A program made the translations under genes and the position numbers. Below, in pieces: positions 34,301-42,997 of a stretch of 64,000 nucleotides of DNA. Location: contig NZ_JARUND010000001.1 of assembly GCF_036898825.1 (NCBI RefSeq), positions 3,472,001 to 3,536,000 on the forward strand. Reading direction: 5' to 3'. Position 1 is the first letter of the stretch; the number at the start of each line of letters is the position of its first letter. This stretch comes from Streptomyces sp. B21-083. Lineage in GTDB: Bacteria; Actinomycetota; Actinomycetes; Streptomycetales; Streptomycetaceae. The notes under the pieces are model-generated. The model was not told where the DNA came from, searched no databases, and saw nothing but the letters and a program-made list of their open reading frames with translations.

Positions 34301-34875
34301 CTCTCCTCAGCGTCTTCCGCGTCCGTGGCTTCCGCGTCCGTGGCTTCCGCGTCCTCGAAGTAGGTGTCGAGGACCTTGTCCAGCTCCGTTTCCCACTCCT
34401 GGTGCTGGGACTTGGCCTTCGCCTCGATCTCGACCGGGTACCAGCGGCGGTCCGGGGTGTGGACCGTCACCGTGAACCGCTTGCCGAAGCGTGACGTCTC
34501 CGTCTCGACGGCCCCGATCTCGTCCCAGCGGAACTCGCACTCCTGGTCGTCCAGGTGGAGCCGTACTCCGCTGTGGTCGGCGATGATCTTCGCCCGGCGG
34601 TCGGACGCCTCGAAGACGGGGCCCTCCGGGGCCTCTTCCTCGGTCGCCGGCTCCGCCTCGGGCTCCGTCTCCGGCTCCGATTCCGCTTCCGCTTCGGCCG
34701 CCGACGTTGCCTCCTCCGGGGCGGACTCCTCCCCCGGCTCCGGGACCCCGTCCTCCGGCTCGGCCGGCACGGGTGACGTGAGCCCGGGGATGGCCGCCGG
34801 GTCTACCGCGGCGGTTTCCAGGGGCTTGCTGCTCGAACCTATGCGCTGCTCCACAGGCGGAAGTATGGCGGACAT
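34291..34875 (-). CDS. Acidic protein with C-terminal PH-like domain
   Basis: From the ATG at 34875 the product has 194 residues; longer starts are possible and no good ribosome site distinguishes them. The N-terminal half is a low-complexity run of Glu/Ala/Pro/Ser (about residues 40-90). The second half has DRRAKIIADHSGVRLHLDDQECEFRWDEIGAVETETSRFGKRFTVTVHTPDRRWYPVEIE, a compact beta-rich domain like the PH-type domains of Streptomyces hypothetical proteins, then an acidic tail DAEATDAEATDAED with a repeated hexamer. Cytoplasmic; function unknown. Confidence 0.68.
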   Translation of the reverse strand: MSAILPPVEQRIGSSSKPLETAAVDPAAIPGLTSPVPAEPEDGVPEPGEESAPEEATSAAEAEAESEPETEPEAEPATEEEAPEGPVFEASDRRAKIIADHSGVRLHLDDQECEFRWDEIGAVETETSRFGKRFTVTVHTPDRRWYPVEIEAKAKSQHQEWETELDKVLDTYFEDAEATDAEATDAEDAEESAP

Positions 34876-35058
34876 TGCTGTGTCATGGGACAGCAGGGGC
34901 CTGAGAGATCCGACAGCTGCCAGATCTCGCATGGATGCCCTGCCGTGAGCTCGGTGTCGATGTCGGTGTCGTAGGCGTGTGCGTGGATCGAATGCGTGAC
35001 CTTTCCGCAGGAATGTCGTTGATCGGATGACAGCATCAGGGGTGGGAAAGGGGGATTG

Positions 35059-36175
35059 ATGAGCCGGAGGCCGCCGTTCGGTGAAGGCGAGACCGGCAGG
35101 ACCGCACGCGCCCGCACTGTCCTGCGCACGGCGGTTGAGGAGAAGACTGGCGCCTTGGTGGCCGCGCCTGTGCTGGCGGAGCGGGCCAGTTGGGCTGCCA
35201 GCCTGGTGTCCGGCATAGTCGAGGCGCTGGTCACCGGGCATTGGAACACGGCCGATGTGGACCGGCCGGCCTCCGGTGAGGATTCCCGAGGCCGCAAGCT
35301 ACCGTCGAACGCGTGGATGGCTTGCGGCGTTTGAGCTGGACGGTCACCTCGCCTGAGGGTGTGAAGGTCAACGACCGGATCGTGCGCATGGCCCAAGAGG
35401 CGGCCGGGTGGACCTTGCGATCGGCGAAGTGGCGTGCCGACCTGACAACCGGAGTCTTGGCCACATGGCCCGTCGATCCGAAGAGGCGAACCGCCGAGGA
35501 GTGGGAGCAGGTCCGCGAAGCGGTGCCCGGCGGGCAGTTCCTGCCATCCAGCGTGATTAGGTCCCGTACCCGGCAGGCAGTTGTCTTCCGGCAGAAGCAC
35601 GGGCGGCTTCCGGTCGATGTGTTCGAGTTGGAGCCCGCTCCCCGTGCGGCGCAAATGCTGCTGCTGTCGGCGTGCGACGGACAGCAGGCCACCCTCGAAC
35701 GCGCCAACGACACCACGCGGGCGCTACTGCGCCTGCAACTGCCCACCCGTCCCGACCCACGCTCCTACGCGGACTGGACATGGGTCGCTTGCCCTATCGC
35801 CCTGCCCCCGACGATTCCCGCCAACGCGGTGTTGCACCTGCCCACCCTCCGCGTGGACGGTGACCGGGTGCGGGCCGATCTCACCTACACCCACCCCGTC
35901 CCCCAGACCCGGCGCACCGGGCACGCCGTCGCCCTTGGCGTGGACTGGGGTCTCAACACCCTGCTCTCCGCAGGGGCCGCACGGTTGCACGACAACGGGC
36001 GTATCACCGCTCTGGGGACCGGAGCCCAGTTCCGGGCCGCCGGAGTGTTGGCCAAACAGCACCGGCTACGCCGACACAGCGAACACCTGCGAGTCCGGCG
36101 GGCAAGCGTCCGGAGGGACGCGCACCAACGGACCGGACCCGGCTGCCCAGCGCAGCCCACCGGAACCAGGACGTG
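35059..36175 (+). pseudogene. TnpB-related transposon protein, frameshifted and C-terminally truncated
   Basis: Two frames joined near 35335 encode RPPFGEGETGRTARARTVL...KLPSNAWMACGV and LSWTVTSPEGVKVNDRIVRMAQEAAGWTLRSAKW... The second runs through LEPAPRAAQMLLLSACDG to the first RuvC motif VALGVDWGLNTLLSAGAARL and AAGVLAKQHRLRRHSEHLR, then stops at 36175. The second and third RuvC motifs are missing. It belongs to another TnpB-related group than the gene at the left edge, and is certainly inactive. Confidence 0.78.
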
Positions 36176-36418
36176 ACGACGATCAGCACACCCACCACCG
36201 GCCACCGGCCACGAGGAGCAGCACTGGGCGCGGGCTTCCACCTGCACGCTCACGCCACCCCTCCACGATGGGAAACTCCCTTGCCAGACACTAGGTCAGA
36301 CATGGATCACCAAGTTGATCAGAGACGTTCAGTACGGCCGCCACGACAGATAGGCGAGAACGATCCCCAACAGGCAGATGTCATTGAGTTGAGGAAGCGT
36401 CAGCTCACCGGACGGCCG

Positions 36419-36829
36419 TCAGCCGAGTACCGCCAGCGCGTCGATCTCGACGAGGAGCCCGGCAGGCAGACCGACGTAGACGGTGGTGCGGGCGGCCGGG
36501 GGCGCGGTGAGGCCCTGCTTGCCGAAGTACTCGTTGTAGATCGCGTTCATCTCGGCGAAGTGGTCCACGTCCGTCAGATAGACGCGGATCATCATCACGT
36601 CGTCCCAGCTCGCGCCGCCCTCCTCCAGGATGGACTTGACGTTGGCGAGCGTCTGGAGGGTCTGCTCGGCCAGGGTCGGGCCGGCGGGCGTGGGGGGCTG
36701 TCCCTCGACGGCGGGCAGGAAGCCGACCTGGCCGGCGACTTGCAGGATGTTCCCCTTGCGTACGCCGTGGGAGAACCTGGCGGGCGGGGTGGTGTGGGTC
36801 TTGGGGGTGAGGGCGATCTTGTCTGTCAT
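36419..36829 (-). CDS. RidA family protein (reactive intermediate deaminase)
   Basis: A 136-residue YjgF/YER057c/UK114 protein from ATG 36829 with AAGGA upstream. Typical blocks: ARFSHGVRKGNILQVAGQVGFLP, LAEQTLQTLANVKSILEEGGASWDDVMMIRVYLTD, and ARTTVYVGLPAGLLVEIDALAVLG. The Arg (ARTTV) and the C-terminal Glu (EIDA) form the imine-hydrolysing site in RidA. The start overlaps the IclR stop by ATGA. Within this locus it may quench the enamine/imine intermediates made by the divergent PLP-dependent D-amino-acid deaminase. Confidence 0.92.
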   Translation of the reverse strand: MTDKIALTPKTHTTPPARFSHGVRKGNILQVAGQVGFLPAVEGQPPTPAGPTLAEQTLQTLANVKSILEEGGASWDDVMMIRVYLTDVDHFAEMNAIYNEYFGKQGLTAPPAARTTVYVGLPAGLLVEIDALAVLG

Positions 36830-37596
36830 GAACCGTTGTCCTTCGCGGGCGTGGGGGTCCTGCCGGAGTACTCACCACTGATGGCATCCGCCGTACGGCG
36901 CACCAGCGGAAGCAGGGTGAGGAGTTCGTCGGCGGTGACGACGACGTTGGGGGCGGAGACGGACATGGCGGCGACGACCCGTCCGTCGGTGCCGGTGAGG
37001 GGGGCCGCGACGCAGTTGATGGACTCCTCGTGACCGCCGAGGTCGGTGGCCCAGCCCTGCTCGCGCACCTTCTCCAACTCGCGCAGGAACGCAGGGGCGT
37101 TGGGGGTCGAGCGGGAGGTGTACATCGGGTAGTCGAGCTTGTCGGCGACGGTCCGCCGCTCGGTCTCCGGCAGGTCGGCGAGGAGCAGCTTGGCGACGGC
37201 GGCGACGGTGATGGCGACGGGCTTCCCGATCCGGGAGTACATGCGCACCGGGTAGCGGCTCTCGACCTTGTCGATGTAGAGGACCTCGCCCTCCTCGTAC
37301 ACGGCGAGGTGGACGGTGTGGCCGCAACTCTCGTTGAGGCGTACGAGGTGGGGGTGGGCGATCTCGCGGATGTCGAGGTTCTCGACGGCTTCCTGGGCGA
37401 GGGCGAAGAGGCGGGCGCCGAGACGGTAGCGCTGGTCGGACTGGCGGTAGACGAGTCCGTGCTCGTGCAGCGTGCGCAGCAGCCGCAGGGCGGTGGACTT
37501 GTGGACGCCGAGCCGGTCGGCGACCTGGCCGAGGTCGGCGGGGCCCTCCGCGAGCAACGGCAGGATGCTCAGCGCGCGGTCGACGGTCTGGCTCAT
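36826..37596 (-). CDS. IclR family transcriptional regulator
   Basis: A 256-residue regulator from ATG 37596 (GAGGAGG nine bases upstream, ATGA-overlapping the kinase stop). The winged helix-turn-helix is VDRALSILPLLAEGPADLGQVADRLGVHKSTALRLLRTLHEHGLV. The ligand domain has HPHLVRLNESCGHTVHLAVYEEGEVLYIDKVES, VAKLLLADLPETE, and GWATDLGGHEESINCVAAPLTGTDGRVVAAMSVSAP. It most likely binds the inverted repeat at 38764-38788 between the two arms of the locus and senses a D-amino acid or sugar acid. Confidence 0.94.
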   Translation of the reverse strand: MSQTVDRALSILPLLAEGPADLGQVADRLGVHKSTALRLLRTLHEHGLVYRQSDQRYRLGARLFALAQEAVENLDIREIAHPHLVRLNESCGHTVHLAVYEEGEVLYIDKVESRYPVRMYSRIGKPVAITVAAVAKLLLADLPETERRTVADKLDYPMYTSRSTPNAPAFLRELEKVREQGWATDLGGHEESINCVAAPLTGTDGRVVAAMSVSAPNVVVTADELLTLLPLVRRTADAISGEYSGRTPTPAKDNGS

Positions 37597-38669
37597 GGGG
37601 TGCGTACCTCCTCGGGGGCCTGCGCGGCTTGCGTCCAGCCGGGGCCGAGTCGAAGTGTCTCCCACGCCTGCCCGTCGAGAGCGGTCAGCCGGTCGGCGTG
37701 GTCCCGGGCGGGCGGCGGGGCGAGGTCGCCGGGGGCGGTGAGGACGGCGGCGGCCATGAGGTGACCGTGCCGGATGCGGTCCCGTACGGGGAGGGCGCGC
37801 AGGGTGGCGGAGAGGAACCCGGCGGCGAAGGCGTCGCCGGCGCCCACTGCCGCGACGATGTCGACGCGGGGCGCGGGGACGTGGACGGAGTCGGTGACGC
37901 GCCGGCCGTCCCCCGTATCGACACGATCGCGCCTGTCGAAGGCGACGGCCCCGCCCCCGCCCTTCTTGACGACGACGAGCCGCGGCTCGGGCAGCGCCCC
38001 CGCGATGCCGTCCGCGCCGCGCAGCCCCCACGCGGCCTCCGCCTCGTCGGCGCCGACGAAGACGAGGTCGGCGCGGCGGGCGAGGTCGAGCAGGACCCGG
38101 GGGTCGTCGGTGTCGGCCCACAGTCCCGGGCGGAAGTTGACGTCGAAGGAGACGAGTGGCCGCCCGGGCCGGGGCTCGGTCAGCTCCCACAGCAGGTCGA
38201 GACAGTCGCCGGACAGGGCGGCCGTGATCCCGGACAGATGCAGCACCCGCCCGGCGCGCGCCGCCGCCACCTCCACGGTGTCCGCCGACATCACCGAGGC
38301 CGCCGACCCGGCCCGGTAGTACGCCACCTCGTGCGCGTCGGTCGCCCGGTCCGCCGCCGTACGGAAGTAGACACCCGTCGGACGCGCCGGATCCCGCCGT
38401 ACGGAGGCCACGTCCACGCCGTACGACCCGATCGCCTCGACCAGGTGGTCGCCGAAGCCGTCGTCGCCGACGCGGCTGATCCAGCGGGTGGTGTGGCCGG
38501 CGGCGGCGAGGGCGCATGCCACGTTGGACTCGGCGCCGCCGATGGCACGCTCGAAGGACGGTACGTCGGCGAGGCGGCCCGGCCTGGAGGGAAGGAAGGT
38601 GACCATGGACTCGCCGAGCGCGACGACGTCCACGACGTCGGGGGCGTCGCAGGGTCCCGTGATGGTCAC
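37593..38669 (-). CDS. PfkB-family sugar kinase, 2-keto-3-deoxygluconate kinase-like
   Basis: A 358-residue ribokinase-family enzyme from GTG 38669 (GAGGAGC upstream). Blocks: ALGESMVTFLPSRPGRLADVPSFERAIGGAESNVACALAAAG, the substrate-binding RDPARPTGVYFRTAADR, VSFDVNFRPGLW, and the catalytic PfkB signature VDIVAAVGAGDAFAAGFLSATL with the base Asp. KDG kinases phosphorylate 2-keto-3-deoxygluconate in sugar acid use. Its position with D-amino-acid genes and an IclR regulator is a recurrent arrangement in Streptomyces. Its actual substrate here is uncertain. Confidence 0.9.
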   Translation of the reverse strand: MTITGPCDAPDVVDVVALGESMVTFLPSRPGRLADVPSFERAIGGAESNVACALAAAGHTTRWISRVGDDGFGDHLVEAIGSYGVDVASVRRDPARPTGVYFRTAADRATDAHEVAYYRAGSAASVMSADTVEVAAARAGRVLHLSGITAALSGDCLDLLWELTEPRPGRPLVSFDVNFRPGLWADTDDPRVLLDLARRADLVFVGADEAEAAWGLRGADGIAGALPEPRLVVVKKGGGGAVAFDRRDRVDTGDGRRVTDSVHVPAPRVDIVAAVGAGDAFAAGFLSATLRALPVRDRIRHGHLMAAAVLTAPGDLAPPPARDHADRLTALDGQAWETLRLGPGWTQAAQAPEEVRTP

Positions 38670-38763
38670 GATCGTCGTAGCTCCTCGGTGGTGCGGGGGA
38701 GGCGGCGGCTCCGTTGACCCCGCGATGGCGAGATGTTAGACAGCGTTAAGCGATATACGCAAT

Positions 38764-38788
38764 GCTCGTTGCAAGGAGTGCAACGAGC
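38764..38788. promoter_or_regulatory. Perfect inverted repeat, candidate IclR operator
   Basis: GCTCGTTGCA (38764-38773), spacer AGGAG, then its exact reverse complement TGCAACGAGC (38779-38788). It lies 18 bases before the deaminase ATG and about 95 upstream of the divergent kinase start, so one protein could control both arms. The IclR protein of the same locus is the obvious candidate. Confidence 0.8.
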
Positions 38789-38806
38789 TGGGACGAGGGA
38801 GGCTGC

Positions 38807-40141
38807 ATGGGCACCGAGGAGATCGAGGGCACCGCGAGCGTCGGCAGCTCTGACAGCGCCGGGGTGCTCGCCCGGCTGGCCGCCGAACGCGTCGACGCCC
38901 GATTCAAGGGCCTCCCGCCGGACGCGGACGGTCTGACCGTCGGCGAGCTGGCCGCACAGCGCCGCAACCTCTTCACGGGCGGCTTCACCACCCCCGTACT
39001 CGCCCTCTCCGCCGAGCGGCTCACCCACAACCTGGAGCTGATGGAGACGTACGCGGCCCGCCACGGCCTCGTCTTCGCCCCGCACGGCAAGACCTCCATG
39101 GCCCCCCAGCTCTTCCACCGCCAGCTCGAGCACGGCGCCTGGGGCATCACCCTCGCGGTCCCCCACCAGGTGCGCGTCGCCCGCGCCTTCGGCATCCAAC
39201 GGGTCTTTCTGGCCAACGAGTTGGTGGACCCGGCGGCCCTGCGCTGGATCGCGGCGGAGCTGGCCGCCGACCCGGACTTCCGCTTCGTCTGTTACGTCGA
39301 CTCCGTGCGCGGGGTGGAACTGATGGACGCGGCTCTCACGGGCGCGGGGACCCGTCCGCTGGACGTGGTCGTCGAACTCGGCGCCGGTGAGGGTGCCCGG
39401 ACCGGCGTGCGCACGGAGGCGGAGTGCGCGGCGGTCGCGGACGCGGTGGCCGCCGCCAGGACCCTGCGGCTGGTCGGGGTCGCGGGGTACGAGGGCGAGG
39501 TGCCGCGGGCCGACCCGGAGCGGGTGCGGGCATGGCTGCGGCGGCTGGTGGCGCTGGCGGTGGACTTCGACAAGGCGGGGCGGTTCGCCGGAGTGTCCGT
39601 CGAGCAGATCATCGTGAGCGCCGGCGGCAGCGCCTGGTTCGACGCGGTCGCCGACGTGTTCGTGGAGATCCCCGAACTGTCGCTCCCCGTATGCAAGTTG
39701 CTGCGCTCGGGGGCGTACGTCTCACACGACGACGGCCGCTATCGCGAGGTCACGCCGTTCAACCGGGTCCCCGAGGAGGGGTCGCTGGAGCCCGCCTTCC
39801 GCCTGTGGACGCAGGTCGTCTCCCGCCCCTCCCCCGAGCAGGCCTTCACGAACGCGGGCAAGCGGGACGCCGCCTACGACCTGGACCTGCCCGTCGCCCA
39901 GGTCGTCCGGCGGGAGAACGATACGGAGGGCGCCGGCGAGCGGGCCGCCACCGGGATCTCGGTCACCGGCCTGTCCGACCAGCACGCCTGGCTGCGTACG
40001 GACCCCGGGGCGGATCTGGAGGTCGGCGACTGGCTGGGGCTGGGCCTGTCCCACCCTTGTACGTCCTTCGACAAGTGGCAACTGATCCCGGTCACCGAGG
40101 CGGACGGCACGGTCGTCGAATACATCCGCACGTTTTTCTGA
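38807..40141 (+). CDS. D-amino-acid deaminase/aldolase (alanine racemase N-domain, D-serine dehydratase-like)
   Basis: A 444-residue PLP enzyme from ATG 38807, with GGGAGG four bases upstream. The alanine-racemase-like barrel begins TPVLALSAERLTHNLELM. The PLP Lys lies in FAPHGKTSMAPQLFHRQ, and VIVSAGGSAWFDAV binds phosphate. The C-terminal domain has LGLGLSHPCTSFDKWQ, matching the His and Cys zinc ligands of eukaryotic-type D-serine dehydratase and D-threonine aldolase. It probably deaminates D-Ser, D-Thr or a similar D-amino acid. It heads the plus-strand arm behind the putative operator, followed by the deacylase 25 bases downstream. Confidence 0.9.
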   Translation: MGTEEIEGTASVGSSDSAGVLARLAAERVDARFKGLPPDADGLTVGELAAQRRNLFTGGFTTPVLALSAERLTHNLELMETYAARHGLVFAPHGKTSMAPQLFHRQLEHGAWGITLAVPHQVRVARAFGIQRVFLANELVDPAALRWIAAELAADPDFRFVCYVDSVRGVELMDAALTGAGTRPLDVVVELGAGEGARTGVRTEAECAAVADAVAAARTLRLVGVAGYEGEVPRADPERVRAWLRRLVALAVDFDKAGRFAGVSVEQIIVSAGGSAWFDAVADVFVEIPELSLPVCKLLRSGAYVSHDDGRYREVTPFNRVPEEGSLEPAFRLWTQVVSRPSPEQAFTNAGKRDAAYDLDLPVAQVVRRENDTEGAGERAATGISVTGLSDQHAWLRTDPGADLEVGDWLGLGLSHPCTSFDKWQLIPVTEADGTVVEYIRTFF

Positions 40142-40166
40142 CTTCCCCTTTCTCAGGAGGCCCGGC

Positions 40167-41792
40167 GTGGAAGAACTCGTCATTCGGGACGCGGACGTCG
40201 TGGACGGCTCCGGCGGTCCGTCCTACCGCGCGGATGTGGTCGTGGACGGTGGCCGGATCGTCGCGATCGTCCAGGAGGCCGCCGCTGCGGGCTGTCAACG
40301 CCCGGAGGCGCGCAGGGAGTTGGACGCGGAGGGCCTTACCCTCTCGCCCGGCTTCATCGACATGCACGCCCACAGCGACCTGTCCCTGCTGCGCGACCCC
40401 GACCACAGTGCGAAGGCCGCACAAGGGGTGACCCTCGAAGTCCTGGGCCAGGACGGGCTGTCGTACGCCCCCGTCGACGACCACACCCTCGCCGAGGTCC
40501 GCCGCACGATCACCGGCTGGAACGGCCACGGCGACGACATCGACTTCGACTGGCGTTCCGTGGGCGAGTACCTGGACCGCCTGGACCATGGTTTCGACGG
40601 CGAGGGCATCGCCGTGAACGCGGCCTACCTCATCCCCCAGGGCACGGTACGGATGCTCGCCGTCGGCTGGGAGGACCGCGAGGCGACTCCGCAAGAGCTG
40701 GACCGTATGCGGCGGTTGGTGGCCGAGGGCATGGAACAGGGGGCGGTCGGCATGTCGTCGGGCCTGACCTACACGCCCGGCATGTACGCCAAGGACGCCG
40801 AACTGACCGAGCTGTGCCGGGTGGTGGCGTCGTACGGCGGCTACTACTGCCCGCACCACCGCTCGTACGGGGCGGGGGCACTGGAGGCGTACGCGGAGAT
40901 GGTGGAGCTGACCCGCGAGGCGGGCTGCCCGCTCCATCTCGCCCACGCCACGATGAACTTCGGCGTGAACGAGGGCCGGGCGCCGGAACTGCTGACCCTC
41001 CTCGACGAGGCGCTGGCGGCCGGAGCCGACCTGACCCTGGACACGTATCCCTACACTCCCGGCTCGACAACGCTTGTGGCGCTGCTGCCGAGTTGGGCGA
41101 GCGAAGGCGGCCCGGAGGCGATCCTGGAACGCCTGATGGACCCCGTCACCGCCGAACGTGTCCGGCACCATCTGGAGGTCGTCGGCGCGGACGGCTGCCA
41201 CGGCGTACCGATCGACTGGGACACGATCGAGATCTCCGGCGTGACGGACCCGGCGCTGAGCGGTTTCGTGGGCCGTACGGTGCGGGATTCGGCGACCGGG
41301 CGGGGCGAGACCCCCTGGACGACGGCCCGCCACCTTCTCCTGGCCGACCGACTGGGCACGACGATCCTCCAGCACGTGGGCCACGAGGAGAACGTCCGCG
41401 CGATCATGCGCCACCGCGTCCACACGGGCGGCTCGGACGGCATCCTCCAGGGCACGAAGCCGCATCCACGCGCGTACGGCACGTTCCCTCGGTATCTCGG
41501 GCGGTACGTACGGGAGTTGGAGGTGCTCTCCCTGGAGGAGTGTGTGGCCCACCTGACCTCGCGCCCGGCGGCGCGGCTACGACTGCCCGACCGGGGCCTG
41601 GTCCGCGAGGGATACCGGGCCGACCTGGTCCTTTTCGACGCGGCGACGGTGGCGGCCGGCTCCACCTTCGAGGCGCCGCGCACGCCGCCGACGGGCATCC
41701 CGTACGTGCTGATCGACGGCCGCTTCGTGATGGAGGACGGCCGCAGGACGGACGTGCTGGCGGGCCGGGCGGTCCGCCACACTCCCATGTAA
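40167..41792 (+). CDS. N-acyl-D-amino-acid deacylase (D-aminoacylase)
   Basis: A 541-residue amidohydrolase from GTG 40167, with CAGGAGG six bases upstream. Metal-site motifs: the first pair in SPGFIDMHAHSDLSLL, a region with GLTYTPGMYAKDAEL, YYCPHHRSYG, PLHLAHATM, and HTGGSDGIL with a conserved Asp. The C-terminal strand domain carries SRPAARLRLPDRGLVREGYRADLVLFDAATV. It cleaves N-acyl groups from D-amino acids, feeding the upstream deaminase. The two genes are probably one operon. Confidence 0.94.
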   Translation: MEELVIRDADVVDGSGGPSYRADVVVDGGRIVAIVQEAAAAGCQRPEARRELDAEGLTLSPGFIDMHAHSDLSLLRDPDHSAKAAQGVTLEVLGQDGLSYAPVDDHTLAEVRRTITGWNGHGDDIDFDWRSVGEYLDRLDHGFDGEGIAVNAAYLIPQGTVRMLAVGWEDREATPQELDRMRRLVAEGMEQGAVGMSSGLTYTPGMYAKDAELTELCRVVASYGGYYCPHHRSYGAGALEAYAEMVELTREAGCPLHLAHATMNFGVNEGRAPELLTLLDEALAAGADLTLDTYPYTPGSTTLVALLPSWASEGGPEAILERLMDPVTAERVRHHLEVVGADGCHGVPIDWDTIEISGVTDPALSGFVGRTVRDSATGRGETPWTTARHLLLADRLGTTILQHVGHEENVRAIMRHRVHTGGSDGILQGTKPHPRAYGTFPRYLGRYVRELEVLSLEECVAHLTSRPAARLRLPDRGLVREGYRADLVLFDAATVAAGSTFEAPRTPPTGIPYVLIDGRFVMEDGRRTDVLAGRAVRHTPM

Positions 41793-41810
41793 CGGACCTC
41801 CCACCCCACC

Positions 41811-41844
41811 CCCTAGGGGCGCGGGGAACTGCGCGACCAGCCAC
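41811..41844. repeat. Dispersed intergenic palindromic repeat, copy 2 (inverted)
   Basis: CCCTAGGGGCGCGGGGAACT followed by GCGCGACCAGCCAC, the reverse orientation of the element at 34262-34300. It lies between the D-aminoacylase stop and the convergent protease and could act as a bidirectional terminator. Confidence 0.75.
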
Positions 41845-41892
41845 AACGACGCAGCAGATCGCGCGACAACCGATCAAGCCCCCCGCGGAGCG

Positions 41893-42768
41893 CTACGGCT
41901 TAGGCAGAACGCACCCGCTGCGGCTCAGGTCGAGCTTGTTGTCGAGGCCGAAGCAGGCGGGGATCTGGTAGGTCTCCTGCGCGTAGTTGATGCCCTCGCG
42001 CACGGTCACCGCGCCGTTGGCGTCGACCTCGCAGGGGTTGTTGTCGGTGCAGCGCGCACCGTCCTCGTTGCCGGTGTTGTTGACGGCGACGACGTTGCCG
42101 GTGGCGTTGTCGACGACCGGCGAGCCCGAGGTGCCGCCGATGGTCTGGCAGGCGGAGGTGTAGCGGACCGAGTCCTTCCAGGTCCACTCGCCTTCCTTGA
42201 GGCGGTAGGCGAAGCCGTCGACGTTGCAGGCGTACGTCCGCTTCCAGTAGCCGGAGACGACGGTGATCGCGGTGCCGGCGACGGGGTGGGTCGTGTTGAG
42301 CGTGAGCGCGTTGATGTTGTACGAGCTCTTGATCGCCGCGTAGGTGGTCGTGAGCTGGTAGATCGACACGTCCGTATCGGTCATCGTGGCGTACGCGATC
42401 TTGCTGGCGCGCAGGGTGGCGACGCGGGTGGCCGAGGCGTTGAGCAGCCCGAAGGTACGGGTGGACGCCTGGTCGACGATGACCTCACCGGCGGCCGGGA
42501 AGCCGGTCTCCAGGCAGTGCCCGTTGGACATGACCAGCGCCGGGTCGTCGGCCTCGGAGTTCGGGAAGCGGACGAGCGAGCCGGAACAGTTGGAGAGCGA
42601 GACGGTGCCGGCGAAGTTGACGGCCTTGACGGCCGGCGCGGCGGCTACCTTGACCGCGGCGCTCTTCGCGGCGGGCGCGGCCGTGTCGGCGTGCGCGGCG
42701 ACCGCGGGCGCGGCTCCCGACCCGGTGATCACCAGGGCTGCGAGCGCGGCAAGGAGAGGCTTGTTCAT
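41893..42768 (-). CDS. Secreted trypsin-like serine protease
   Basis: A 291-residue protein from ATG 42768 with a signal peptide (LLAALAALVITGSGAAPAVAA). The catalytic triad is visible: His in ALVMSNGHCLE, Asp in TMTDTDVSIYQ, Ser in QTIGGTSGSPVVDNATG. Cysteines in SNCSG/GHC, ACNVD/SACQ and ARCTDNNPCE form likely disulphides. It resembles the S1 family of Streptomyces secreted peptidases. No pro-domain of the streptogrisin type is evident, only a short Ala/Lys-rich linker. Transcribed alone, converging on the D-aminoacylase gene. Confidence 0.9.
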   Translation of the reverse strand: MNKPLLAALAALVITGSGAAPAVAAHADTAAPAAKSAAVKVAAAPAVKAVNFAGTVSLSNCSGSLVRFPNSEADDPALVMSNGHCLETGFPAAGEVIVDQASTRTFGLLNASATRVATLRASKIAYATMTDTDVSIYQLTTTYAAIKSSYNINALTLNTTHPVAGTAITVVSGYWKRTYACNVDGFAYRLKEGEWTWKDSVRYTSACQTIGGTSGSPVVDNATGNVVAVNNTGNEDGARCTDNNPCEVDANGAVTVREGINYAQETYQIPACFGLDNKLDLSRSGCVLPKP

Positions 42769-42792
42769 GTGTGGGGGTCCCCTCGTACGAGG

Positions 42793-42826
42793 GAGCGACC
42801 GGAGGTTTTCCGGCCGCTCGCTTTTT
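42793..42826 (+). terminator. Rho-independent terminator-like hairpin, plus strand
   Basis: GAGCGACCGGA (42793-42803), loop GGTTT, TCCGGCCGCTC (42809-42819), 10 of 11 paired, then GCTTTTT. The T run follows on the plus strand, but the nearest gene is on the minus strand with its start 25 bases away. It may stop read-through antisense to the protease or belong to a lost gene. Confidence 0.6.
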
Positions 42827-42997
42827 GTCATGCGCATTGTGATGCGGGAGGGGTGACTGGGGCAAGGAATCGTTTCCGGCCGGGAGTTGGCGGGATTGTG
42901 TGCACCGGGCGTCACTAGGGACCGGATCGCCGTAGAGGGCGCGGCTCACACTCCCGGGGAGCCGACCACGGGTGCGCGCCGGTTTTCCTCTGCCCGG

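Noticed and set aside
40092..41552. 486-codon minus-strand frame
   Set aside because: Antisense to the D-aminoacylase, which has clear metal-binding motifs.
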